Assembly (NCBI GenBank): GCA_900753685.1
Contig: CAAEAB010000219.1
Coordinates: forward strand, 1-22,575
Direction: 5' to 3'
Source: Lachnospiraceae bacterium
GTDB taxonomy: Bacteria > Bacillota > Clostridia > Lachnospirales > Lachnospiraceae
Length of the DNA stretch: 22,575 nt
Part shown: piece after piece, positions 6,979 through 14,034 of the stretch
Layout of the letters: each line of letters opens with the position of its first letter
Position numbering within the stretch: the stretch's first letter is position 1
Translations under genes and position numbers: made by a program
Notes under the pieces: generated by a model
Database searches by the model: none
What the model was told of the DNA's origin: nothing
The model's input: the letters and a program-made list of their open reading frames with translations, nothing else

Positions 6979-8274
6979 TTATTTAGTCAAGCTGCTCTCA
7001 CGATGAATGATCTCATGACGTCCCGGCCCATTGGAAACCATAGTAATCGGAACCTCCAACTCTTTTTCAATAAACTCAATGTAATTCCGGCAGTTTTCCG
7101 GGAGATCTTCATATTTTGTAATGCCGCGGATTTCTGATTTCCATCCCGGCAAAGTTGTGTATACCGGTTTTGCCCTTTTAAGCTTCGGTGTTGCCGGGAA
7201 ATCCCGAGTCACTTCGCCGTCAATCTCATAACCAATACAAACCGGAAGTTCATCCAGATAACCCAAAACATCTAAAACAGTCAGAGCCACCTCCGTTGCC
7301 CCCTGCATACGACATCCATACCTGGAAGCTACAGCGTCAAACCAGCCCATACGTCTCGGACGTCCGGTCGTTGCCCCAAACTCACCGCCATCACCGCCGC
7401 GGCGTCGAAGCTCGTCAGCTTCATCCCCGAAAATCTCAGATACAAATTCACCGGCGCCGACTGCGCTGGAATAGGCCTTCACAACAGTGACAACCTCCTT
7501 GATCTCATATCCCGGAATTCCGGCCCCGATAGCGCCGTAGGAAGCCAAGGTGGAGGAAGATGTTACCATAGGGTAAATACCAAAATCCGGATCCTTTAAG
7601 GAGCCCAGCTGGCCTTCCAGCAAAATTTTCTTTCCGTCCCTGAGCGCATCCCTGAGGAATACCGAGACATCGGCAACAAACGGACGAATCATCTCTCTAT
7701 ATTTCAAAAGTTCCTGGAAAATTTCTTCCGGATCAATCGGAGCTTTATGATACAAATGCTCTACAAGCACATTCTTAGTTTCCAATATCCGATAAACTTT
7801 TTCTTTTAATACGTCTTCGTCATCAAAAAGCTCATTGACCTGAAAACCTATTTTTGCATATTTATCGGAATAAAATGGTGCAATACCGGATTTTGTTGAG
7901 CCAAAGGACTTGCCTGCCAGGCGTTCTTCTTCGTACTGATCGAACAAAATATGATATGGCATAAGAATCTGCGCCCGATCTGACACAAGAATCTTCGGCT
8001 GCGGAACGCCCCGTTTCACCAGAGAATCAATTTCATCAATCAAATTCTCAATATTCAAAGCCACACCATTGCCAATAATGCTGGTCGTGTGGTTATAAAA
8101 AACGCCCGACGGAAGAATATGAAGAGCAAACTTACCATATTCATTAATAATGGTATGTCCCGCATTACTTCCACCCTGAAATCTGACAATAATATCCGAT
8201 TTCTCCGCAAGCATATCGGTAATCTTACCTTTTCCTTCATCTCCCCAGTTTGCGCCAACGATTGCTTTAACCAT
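6979..8274 (-). CDS. purA: Adenylosuccinate synthetase
   Basis: A 431-residue cytosolic enzyme of full family length that joins IMP and aspartate using GTP to make adenylosuccinate, the first step from IMP to AMP. Visible motifs are the N-terminal GANWGDEGKGKITD with the phosphate loop and catalytic Asp, GGSNAGHT with the catalytic His, GAGEFVSE, and the guanine/IMP site TTGRPRRMGWFD. The central signature reads STKSGIAPFYSDKYAK rather than the commoner GTTxxGIGPAYxDK, so this is a divergent Clostridial-type variant. AAGGAG lies 13 nt before the ATG, a rather long spacing. It is monocistronic, with its own promoter (8345-8373) and terminator. No purine riboswitch structure was recognised in the 5' leader. 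Confidence 0.96.
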   Translation of the reverse strand: MVKAIVGANWGDEGKGKITDMLAEKSDIIVRFQGGSNAGHTIINEYGKFALHILPSGVFYNHTTSIIGNGVALNIENLIDEIDSLVKRGVPQPKILVSDRAQILMPYHILFDQYEEERLAGKSFGSTKSGIAPFYSDKYAKIGFQVNELFDDEDVLKEKVYRILETKNVLVEHLYHKAPIDPEEIFQELLKYREMIRPFVADVSVFLRDALRDGKKILLEGQLGSLKDPDFGIYPMVTSSSTLASYGAIGAGIPGYEIKEVVTVVKAYSSAVGAGEFVSEIFGDEADELRRRGGDGGEFGATTGRPRRMGWFDAVASRYGCRMQGATEVALTVLDVLGYLDELPVCIGYEIDGEVTRDFPATPKLKRAKPVYTTLPGWKSEIRGITKYEDLPENCRNYIEFIEKELEVPITMVSNGPGRHEIIHRESSLTK

Positions 8275-8344
8275 AATAAAATCTCAGCTCCTTAAAAGTA
8301 TTCGTACAACAACTGTAAACTGCGATGCGTTTACATACTCTTAC

Positions 8345-8373
8345 ATTTTATGATATAAACAGCAAAAAGTAAA
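8345..8373 (-). promoter_or_regulatory. purA promoter
   Basis: On the minus strand, TTTACT (8373-8368), exactly 17 nt and TAAAAT (8350-8345) lie just past the hbd terminator. The -35 lies within GCTTTACTTTTTG, which is shared word for word with the hbd promoter. Confidence 0.7.
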
Positions 8374-8375
8374 GC

Positions 8376-8410
8376 AAAAATTATGGCCAGGGAATTTTCC
8401 CTGGCCATAA
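8376..8410 (-). terminator. Rho-independent terminator of hbd
   Basis: A perfect 14-bp palindromic stem (8381-8394 with 8397-8410, containing TTATGGCCAGGGAA) is followed on the minus strand by TTTTTGC. It begins 25 nt after the hbd stop. Confidence 0.92.
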
Positions 8411-8435
8411 ATTAATTCGATTTCAAATAAAAGAA

Positions 8436-9278
8436 TTAATATTTAAAGAATCCTTCGCCGCTCTTTCTTCCGAGCTTACCGCCGCGAACCATCTGTCTCA
8501 TAAGACGGGATGCACGATATTTGGAATCACATGTTTCTGCATAGAAAGTATCCATGATGTGTAAGCATGTATCCAGACCGATCAGATCGCCGAGGGCCAG
8601 AGGTCCCATTGGATGGTTACATCCAAGCTTCATAGATTTATCGATGTCTTCTGCGGAAGCAAGTCCTTCTTCAAGAACGATAGCTGCTTCGTTGATCATC
8701 GGAATAAGGATACGGTTAACAACAAAACCAGGTCCTTCTTTAACTTCTACAGGATCTTTGCCGATTTCTTTGGAGAGCTCATAAACTGTCTCAAAGGTTT
8801 CTCTGGATGTATTTAATCCATTGATAACTTCAACTAATTTCATGACTGTAGCTGGGTTGAAGAAGTGCATACCAATGACTTTATCCTGGCGTTTTGTAGC
8901 GGATGCGATTTCAGTAATGGAAATAGAAGATGTATTTGTTGCTAGGATCGTTTCCGGTTTGCAGATTGCGTCAAGCTTCGCAAACAAATCCTTTTTAATC
9001 TGTACATTTTCAACGATCGCTTCGATCACAAGATCAGCATCTGCTGCAGCATCTAAACTAACAGATGTAGATACGTTCGCCATAATTTCAGCTTTCTTCT
9101 CTTCGGTCATTTTGCCTTTGGAAACCATCTTGTCCAGGCTCTTTGCAAGCTTTCCAACCTGAGTTGCTAAGATTTCTTCGGACATATCATTAAATACTAC
9201 CTGATAGCCTGTTTTAGCTAAAACCTGTCCGATGTCCAGTCCCATCTGCCCTGCACCAACAATAAATACTTTTTTCAT
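8436..9278 (-). CDS. hbd: 3-hydroxybutyryl-CoA dehydrogenase
   Basis: A 280-residue cytosolic enzyme of standard family length that interconverts acetoacetyl-CoA and 3-hydroxybutyryl-CoA with NAD(P)H, a step of butyrate formation. The N-terminal Rossmann motif is VGAGQMGLDIGQ; NTSSISITEIA and GMHFFNPATVMKLVEVI carry the catalytic Ser/His-type residues, and the NRILIPMINEA segment begins the C-terminal dimer domain. AGGAGG is well spaced before the ATG. It stands alone here: thiolase, crotonase, butyryl-CoA dehydrogenase and EtfAB are not neighbours, unlike the compact bcs operon of many butyrate producers. It has its own strong promoter and terminator. Confidence 0.95.
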   Translation of the reverse strand: MKKVFIVGAGQMGLDIGQVLAKTGYQVVFNDMSEEILATQVGKLAKSLDKMVSKGKMTEEKKAEIMANVSTSVSLDAAADADLVIEAIVENVQIKKDLFAKLDAICKPETILATNTSSISITEIASATKRQDKVIGMHFFNPATVMKLVEVINGLNTSRETFETVYELSKEIGKDPVEVKEGPGFVVNRILIPMINEAAIVLEEGLASAEDIDKSMKLGCNHPMGPLALGDLIGLDTCLHIMDTFYAETCDSKYRASRLMRQMVRGGKLGRKSGEGFFKY

Positions 9279-9351
9279 AAGATCCTCCTGCTGTTCATAT
9301 TTTTTATTTTTTAATTATTTGTTTTTGAATGTTACTGTTACGACCAAGTTC

Positions 9352-9380
9352 ATTTTAACTCAATTTGCCCAAAAAGTAAA
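9352..9380 (-). promoter_or_regulatory. hbd promoter
   Basis: On the minus strand, TTTACT (9380-9375), a 17-nt spacer and TAAAAT (9357-9352) form a promoter about 75 nt before the hbd start. It is the twin of the purA promoter in both boxes, in spacing and in the flanking GCTTTACTTTTTG. Confidence 0.72.
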
Positions 9381-9413
9381 GCTGTTCGCAGGATTTTTTT
9401 GTCAATATTCCCC

Positions 9414-9794
9414 TTATTTTATCGCCGCAACAACTTCAATTTCAACGAGAGCGCCCTTTGGAAGAGCGGCAACCTCTACACAGGAACGAGCCGGAGCATC
9501 TCCTGTAAAATATTTTGCATAAATTTCATTGACCGTTCCAAAATCGTCAATGTTGTCTAAAAATACGGTTGTTTTAATGACATCCGAATAAGTCAGGCCG
9601 GCTTCGGCTAAAACTGCGCCGAGATTTTTTAATACTTGTTCGGTTTGGGATACGATTCCTTCAGCCAAAACTCCCGTCTCAGGAATCAGCCCGATCTGTC
9701 CGGATGTAAATACAAGATCACCAACCTTTACCGCATGTACATAAGGTCCCACTGCTGCCGGTGCATTTTTTGCGTTAATAGTTATTTTTGTCAT
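9414..9794 (-). CDS. ridA: RidA family reactive intermediate (enamine/imine) deaminase
   Basis: A 126-residue protein of normal RidA length. ATG 9794 is chosen because GGAGG (9807-9803) lies 8 nt before it; an in-frame ATG at 9809 overlaps that site. RidA trimers hydrolyse reactive 2-aminoacrylate-type enamines released by PLP enzymes. Seen here are GPYVHAVKVGDLVFTSGQIGL, the SQTEQVLKNLGAVLAEAG helix, and ARSCVEVAALPKGALVEIEVVA, which carries the conserved substrate-binding arginine and the late glutamate. It begins 15 nt after the stop of the cysteine-desulfurase-like gene, so the two are one operon. Confidence 0.94.
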   Translation of the reverse strand: MTKITINAKNAPAAVGPYVHAVKVGDLVFTSGQIGLIPETGVLAEGIVSQTEQVLKNLGAVLAEAGLTYSDVIKTTVFLDNIDDFGTVNEIYAKYFTGDAPARSCVEVAALPKGALVEIEVVAAIK

Positions 9795-9809
9795 AGCTTT
9801 TTCCTCCAT

Positions 9810-10967
9810 TTATTCCTTCGGCATCCGCTTAATATCGGAAACCTTGTCACTAGACACAGTCAACTGCCACAAGGCCTGTGTTACCTTATCAATATCCTCT
9901 TCTGTGGTATAATAATTCAATGCAAACCGGGCCGTTCCTCTTGGATAGGTACCCAAAGCCTTATGGGCCTCCGCTGCCTGCTGCAATCCCGAACAGATAA
10001 TAATGCCATACTCCTCTCTGAGAGCTTCTTCCAGTTCCTTTTCTTCCATAAAGTCAACCTGGATTGAAATAACCGGAATACGGTCCTTATAGCCCGGTCC
10101 GATAATACGAACTCCATTCACATGCTGGACCTTGCGGATAAACTGCTCAACCCGCTTCTGGCCTCCCCGACTTAACGTATGCAATGTTTTCTCTTCAATA
10201 AATTCAAAGGCTTTGTGGAGCCCGGCAATAGCGGCAATATCCAGCGGATCCTGTTCAAATTTTTTCCGCATATCTGGGCCGCCGAGAAGAGCCCGCGCCC
10301 GTTCGCTGGCCTGAAAACCGCCGATTTTTTCAGAAGCAAAAAGTCCCCGGCTCCCTGAAAAAGTAAGGACATCCACGCCCCAGATGTTCATAAAAATCGG
10401 CACACAGCCGGCTGTCTGGGCCACATTGACAATCATAAGAAGGCCATGTCTTCTGGCAAATTCGCCAATCTCCTTCACCTGAAGTATCGTTCCCGAAACC
10501 TCCGAGCCGTGATTCACTATAATAGCCTTTGTATTCGGACGGATCAGCTTTTCCAGGGCCTCAAATCCCTTTTCACCCTTTAACGGATCAAAGAAAATAA
10601 GCTGTCCCTTTTCATTGCACGGAATCCGGGTATACTCCACACCGCCGGAAATGCCCTTATCTGTCTCATGACCGATATTCTCCAACGCATTCAGTACGGC
10701 ATCATTTTCCATGGACGAAATAAGTATGTGATCGCCATCTTTAAAAAGTCCTCGAATCACCATATCCAACGCCGCTTCGACGCCCGACGTGAAAACAACC
10801 GATTCCGCTCCCGGTCCATGAAACAGCTTATTTAACTGGTTCCTGGTAGCTTCAACAATATTCTGAAGACTGTCCGCATCCATATTCACCGAAGCAGCCA
10901 TCGCTTCTTCCACCCCCTCAGCCATCGGCTCAAGAACCTCCAGCTGATTCAGATAAATTCTATCCAT
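9810..10967 (-). CDS. Class V aminotransferase/cysteine desulfurase-fold protein lacking catalytic residues (predicted pseudoenzyme)
   Basis: A 385-residue full-length relative of the SufS-like cysteine desulfurases. The fold is clear: FTSGVEAALDMVI (59-71), VNHGSEVSGTIL (151-162), AQTAG (183-187), LTFSGSRGLFASEKIGG (201-217), EEYGIIICSGL (318-328), and HKALGTYPRGTARFALNYYTTEEDID (335-360). The key positions are changed. The PLP lysine of the usual GHKG is R207 (GSRG). The Asp that binds the PLP nitrogen in DAAQ is N181. The ring-stacking His of SMEHN is N88. The catalytic Cys of GLHCA is Q330, and the early NAATT motif is absent. Q184 and R347 remain. AGGAGG precedes the ATG. It is the first gene of an operon with ridA. 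Ordinary desulfurase activity is unlikely; K214, seven residues on, is the only nearby lysine that might substitute. Confidence 0.85.
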   Translation of the reverse strand: MDRIYLNQLEVLEPMAEGVEEAMAASVNMDADSLQNIVEATRNQLNKLFHGPGAESVVFTSGVEAALDMVIRGLFKDGDHILISSMENDAVLNALENIGHETDKGISGGVEYTRIPCNEKGQLIFFDPLKGEKGFEALEKLIRPNTKAIIVNHGSEVSGTILQVKEIGEFARRHGLLMIVNVAQTAGCVPIFMNIWGVDVLTFSGSRGLFASEKIGGFQASERARALLGGPDMRKKFEQDPLDIAAIAGLHKAFEFIEEKTLHTLSRGGQKRVEQFIRKVQHVNGVRIIGPGYKDRIPVISIQVDFMEEKELEEALREEYGIIICSGLQQAAEAHKALGTYPRGTARFALNYYTTEEDIDKVTQALWQLTVSSDKVSDIKRMPKE

Positions 10968-10997
10968 TCAGTTTTTTCCTCCTTCTATCATCAATTT

Positions 10998-11086
10998 CTG
11001 AATTATTTCTCTGAATTATTTCTTATTTTAGCATACTTTCTCTATATTTGATACATAATATCTTTTATAAAATTCGAATTATTTCT
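10998..11086. repeat. Tandem 13-bp repeat plus a third copy in the divergent intergenic region
   Basis: CTGAATTATTTCT occurs twice head-to-tail at 10998-11010 and 11011-11023. An 11-bp copy, GAATTATTTCT, recurs at 11076-11086, just before the ribosome site of the DUF421 gene. All lie in the 136-bp gap between two divergent genes. They may be regulator sites. A TAAAAT near 11034-11039 (minus strand) could be the -10 of the desulfurase-like gene, with a weak -35. Confidence 0.5.
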
Positions 11087-11103
11087 CAAAAAGGAGCGTC
11101 GAC

Positions 11104-11811
11104 ATGCATATTCTTTATATTGTTGTACTTTCCATCGGGTCGATTGTTGAGCTTTTTATTCTGTGTAAGCTCATGGGCTACCGTCAGCTGTCCCAGCTCA
11201 GCATGTTTGACTACATCAACGGTATTACAATTGGCAATATTGCCGCAGAAATGGCCACATCTCTGGACGATAACTTTATAGAACCCCTGGTCGCCATGCT
11301 GATTTATGCCTTTGCCGCCATATTTTTGTCCTGGTGGAGCAGTAAGTCTATAAAAGCCCGACGAATTATTTCAGGCAAGCCGACGGTTCTTTTAAATAAC
11401 GGTCAGCTTTTTGAGAAAAATTTCCGAAAGGCAAAAATTGATCTAAATGAATTTCTGGCCCAATGCCGTATCAGCGGCTATTTTGATATCTCTCAGTTGG
11501 AATCGGCCATTCTGGAAGAAAATGGTCACATCAGCTTTTTGCCGAAAAGCGGAAACCGTCCACTGACCCCCGGCGACATGCAGTTTACGCCGAAAAGAGA
11601 TGCCCTCGTCGCAAATGTGATTATCGATGGCCACATTATGCCAAAAAACTTAAAGGCTTCCGGCAAAGACGAACGATGGCTAGATAATCAGCTGAAAACC
11701 TATGGCATTTCAGATATTAAGGAAGTTTTTCTCGCCACCTGCGATTTAAATCAACAATTCACCGTCTACACCTATACAAAGGACAAAATCCCACCGGACA
11801 TGCTGGCCTAA
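11104..11811 (+). CDS. DUF421 (YetF/YdfR-like) membrane protein
   Basis: A 235-residue inner-membrane protein of the YetF family, whose molecular role is poorly known; some members are linked to spore or stress phenotypes. Three hydrophobic segments are visible in the first ~85 residues (about 3-23, 38-55 and 60-80), with the family motif MGYRQLSQLSMFDYINGITIGNIAAEM between them. After this comes SGKPTVLLNNGQLFEKNFRKAKID and a soluble two-part C-terminal domain (about 90-230). AAAGGAGC precedes the ATG. It is the only + strand gene between 1861 and 17612, and its stop codon overlaps that of the convergent dehydrogenase with no terminator between. Confidence 0.87.
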   Translation: MHILYIVVLSIGSIVELFILCKLMGYRQLSQLSMFDYINGITIGNIAAEMATSLDDNFIEPLVAMLIYAFAAIFLSWWSSKSIKARRIISGKPTVLLNNGQLFEKNFRKAKIDLNEFLAQCRISGYFDISQLESAILEENGHISFLPKSGNRPLTPGDMQFTPKRDALVANVIIDGHIMPKNLKASGKDERWLDNQLKTYGISDIKEVFLATCDLNQQFTVYTYTKDKIPPDMLA

Positions 11812-12767
11812 TGAACTTCATTGATCGGCTCTCCCCTCAGAAAAGCACGAATATTCTCGATCAAAATATTCATCAACCGCTGTCTTGTTTCTAAAGCCGC
11901 CCATGCGATATGGGGCGTCATCCATAGATTTTTTGCATGAAGCAGCGGATTATCCGGATTCACCGGTTCTGCAGACGCTACATCCACACCAGCTCCGGCC
12001 ACTTTACCGCTGTTTAAAGCATCCCGCAGGTCTGCCTCGCGAATCAGCTTTCCCCGGCCCGTATTTAAAAGGATTACTCCATCCTTCATTTTTCCAATTG
12101 TTTCTTTATTGATCATTTCTTCATTTTCCTCGTTCAACGGACAGTGAAGCGTGATAATATCAGATTTTGCATAAATTTCCTCCAGGGAAACCATATGGCA
12201 ATGTTCGGTCTCCTTGGATTTATCCGGCGTCCTTCGATAAGCCAGCACCTCCATGCCAAAGGCCTCGGCCTTCCGCGCCACCGACTGACCAATAGCTCCG
12301 TAGCCAATAATTCCCATTGTCTTTCCATATAGCTCGATTAGAGGCGCCTCCCAAAAACAAAAATCCGGAGATTCCGACCATTTTCCCCGTCTCACCGCGG
12401 CCGAATGTAGCCCCACCTGGGAAGTTATTTCCAATAAAAGCGCCATAGTAAACTGAGCTACCGCTTCTGTGCCATAGGCCGGAATATTTGTCACCACAAT
12501 TCCCAGTTCATTCGCCCTCCTCACATCAAGAACATTATATCCCGTAGACATACAGCCTATGTAGCGTATTGCCGGACAGGCCTTCAAGGTTTCCTCCGTC
12601 AGCACCGTTTTGTTTGTCAACACAATATCACTGTCTCCGATGCGCTCGATAATCTCATCCTCCTTCGTCCTGTCATAAACTCGGACCTCTCCCAAGGCCT
12701 CCAGCGCCTTCCAGGATAAATCTCCTGGATTCAACGTATATCCGTCCAAAACAACAATCTTATTCAT
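11808..12767 (-). CDS. D-2-hydroxyacid dehydrogenase (glycerate/hydroxypyruvate reductase-like)
   Basis: A 319-residue NAD(P)-dependent cytosolic enzyme that reduces a 2-oxoacid to a D-2-hydroxyacid or the reverse. The Rossmann motif GIIGYGAIGQSVA is near 150-162. The catalytic triad is visible as Arg in LLNTGRGKL, Glu in ASAEPVNPDNPL and His in TPHIAWAA. GIVVTNIPAYGTEAVAQFTMALLLE is the typical inter-domain segment. The closest subgroup by eye is glycerate dehydrogenase/hydroxypyruvate reductase, but lactate or other oxoacids are possible. GGAGGTG precedes the ATG by about 11 nt. It starts 24 nt after the alanyl-tRNA editing gene stop, so it is probably co-transcribed with it. Confidence 0.9.
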   Translation of the reverse strand: MNKIVVLDGYTLNPGDLSWKALEALGEVRVYDRTKEDEIIERIGDSDIVLTNKTVLTEETLKACPAIRYIGCMSTGYNVLDVRRANELGIVVTNIPAYGTEAVAQFTMALLLEITSQVGLHSAAVRRGKWSESPDFCFWEAPLIELYGKTMGIIGYGAIGQSVARKAEAFGMEVLAYRRTPDKSKETEHCHMVSLEEIYAKSDIITLHCPLNEENEEMINKETIGKMKDGVILLNTGRGKLIREADLRDALNSGKVAGAGVDVASAEPVNPDNPLLHAKNLWMTPHIAWAALETRQRLMNILIENIRAFLRGEPINEVH

Positions 12768-12791
12768 TTTTACATCCGCACCTCCATTCGC

Positions 12792-13958
12792 TTAATCCTG
12801 TCGGGCCAAATTTGCTTTTTCAAACCATTCTTTAATCTTCGCTCCATCTCCGGCCAACGTTCCCTGTATCATCTGCGGCGTACCGCCGCCTTTGCCCGCA
12901 TACAACGTCTGTATTTCCTGTCCAAGCTCTTTTGCCTGCTGATCCGCGTCAATCAGAACGTAACGATATCTCCCGCCGTCGCCTTCGGCGAGAACAAGAA
13001 CCCTCCTGGCCCGTTCAGAAAGAAGATTGGCATATTCCCGCAGCTCATTTCCCTCCAGACCATTTTCCAGAACACAAAGCGCCTTTCCTGAAATGGTCAG
13101 ATTTGCCGCCTTTGCGGCCAGCATTTCTTTTTTCATCTGAACCATTTTAAACTTCAAATCGCCGTTTTCTCTTTGAAGCCGCTCAACCGCCTCCGAAATC
13201 TCCCCGGTCTTTGCAGACAGCAAATGGGAAATCTTTACCACACTATCATGCTTTTCTGCATAATCAGTCAGCGCCCGATTGCCTGAAAGCATGGAAATCC
13301 GCACGCCGCCCTTATAATTCTGAACCGACAATATTTTGATCAGGCGGATCTCTCCGGTTCGGAAAGGATGGGTGCCGCAGCAGGCGCATCGGTCATACCC
13401 GGGGATTTCCACAATACGAACCTCCCCGGCCAATTCCTTTTTACTCCGATAGCTCATTACGGCCAGCTCTTTTTGCGGTGGAATCATTGCCCGAATGGGA
13501 ATATTTTCTTCAATGGCCCGGTTGGCCTCCCTTTCAATTTCCCCTACTTGCTCTTCCGTCAGCTCACCGTTAATATCCAGCGTAATCGCTTCGCTGCCCA
13601 TGTGAAATCCCACATTATCATATCCATATTTTCTGTGAATCAGGCCTGAAACAATATGCTCCCCGGCGTGATTCTGCATATTTGAAAAACGAAAATCCCA
13701 GTCCAGCCGGCAATAAACCTTCGTATTTACAGTCAACGGCCTGTCCGCATAATGCCATACCTCCCCATCCTTCTCATGAGTGTTCGATATGACTGCCTCT
13801 CCAATCCACCCCCGGTCTCCCGGCTGGCCGCCGCCCTCCGGGAAAAAGGCGGATTTGTCCAGGCAGATCCGATATGCGTTGTCCTTTTCCTCACACGCCA
13901 TAACCCGGGCGTCAAACTCTCGGATATAAGGATCCCTCTCGTATAATCTATCCGTCAT
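12792..13958 (-). CDS. Alanyl-tRNA editing protein (AlaX-type with DHHA1 domain)
   Basis: A 388-residue stand-alone editing factor related to the AlaRS editing and C-terminal domains. It hydrolyses mischarged Ser- or Gly-tRNA(Ala). The beta-barrel start is FFPEGGGQPGDRG (38-50). The zinc ligands are H97 and H101 in NHAGEHIVSG, with C193 and H197 in CACCGTHPFRTGEI. A coiled-coil helix follows (about 235-280), and a DHHA1-type end carries LYAGKGGGTPQMIQG. This is the long AlaX form, not a truncated AlaRS, because no aminoacylation domain precedes it. GGGGAGG lies before the ATG. It follows rpoN across a hairpin and leads into the dehydrogenase gene. Confidence 0.93.
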   Translation of the reverse strand: MTDRLYERDPYIREFDARVMACEEKDNAYRICLDKSAFFPEGGGQPGDRGWIGEAVISNTHEKDGEVWHYADRPLTVNTKVYCRLDWDFRFSNMQNHAGEHIVSGLIHRKYGYDNVGFHMGSEAITLDINGELTEEQVGEIEREANRAIEENIPIRAMIPPQKELAVMSYRSKKELAGEVRIVEIPGYDRCACCGTHPFRTGEIRLIKILSVQNYKGGVRISMLSGNRALTDYAEKHDSVVKISHLLSAKTGEISEAVERLQRENGDLKFKMVQMKKEMLAAKAANLTISGKALCVLENGLEGNELREYANLLSERARRVLVLAEGDGGRYRYVLIDADQQAKELGQEIQTLYAGKGGGTPQMIQGTLAGDGAKIKEWFEKANLARQD

Positions 13959-13978
13959 CGTTACATTCCTCCCCTATA

Positions 13979-14014
13979 AAATAAGAATCACCGACACATC
14001 AATGATTCTTATTT
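13979..14014 (-). terminator. AT-rich hairpin terminator after rpoN
   Basis: A perfect 12-bp stem (AAATAAGAATCA at 13979-13990 with TGATTCTTATTT at 14003-14014) has a 12-nt loop, and its second arm ends in T-rich ATTTTATAG on the minus strand. It lies 20 nt after the rpoN stop. The stem is weak in GC, so read-through into the editing gene is likely. Confidence 0.6.
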
Positions 14015-14034
14015 GAAAACTTATTATTAACTTT

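Noticed and set aside
8275..8344. Purine riboswitch in the purA leader
   Set aside because: The leader is only about 65 nt after the promoter and shows no paired three-helix aptamer pattern.
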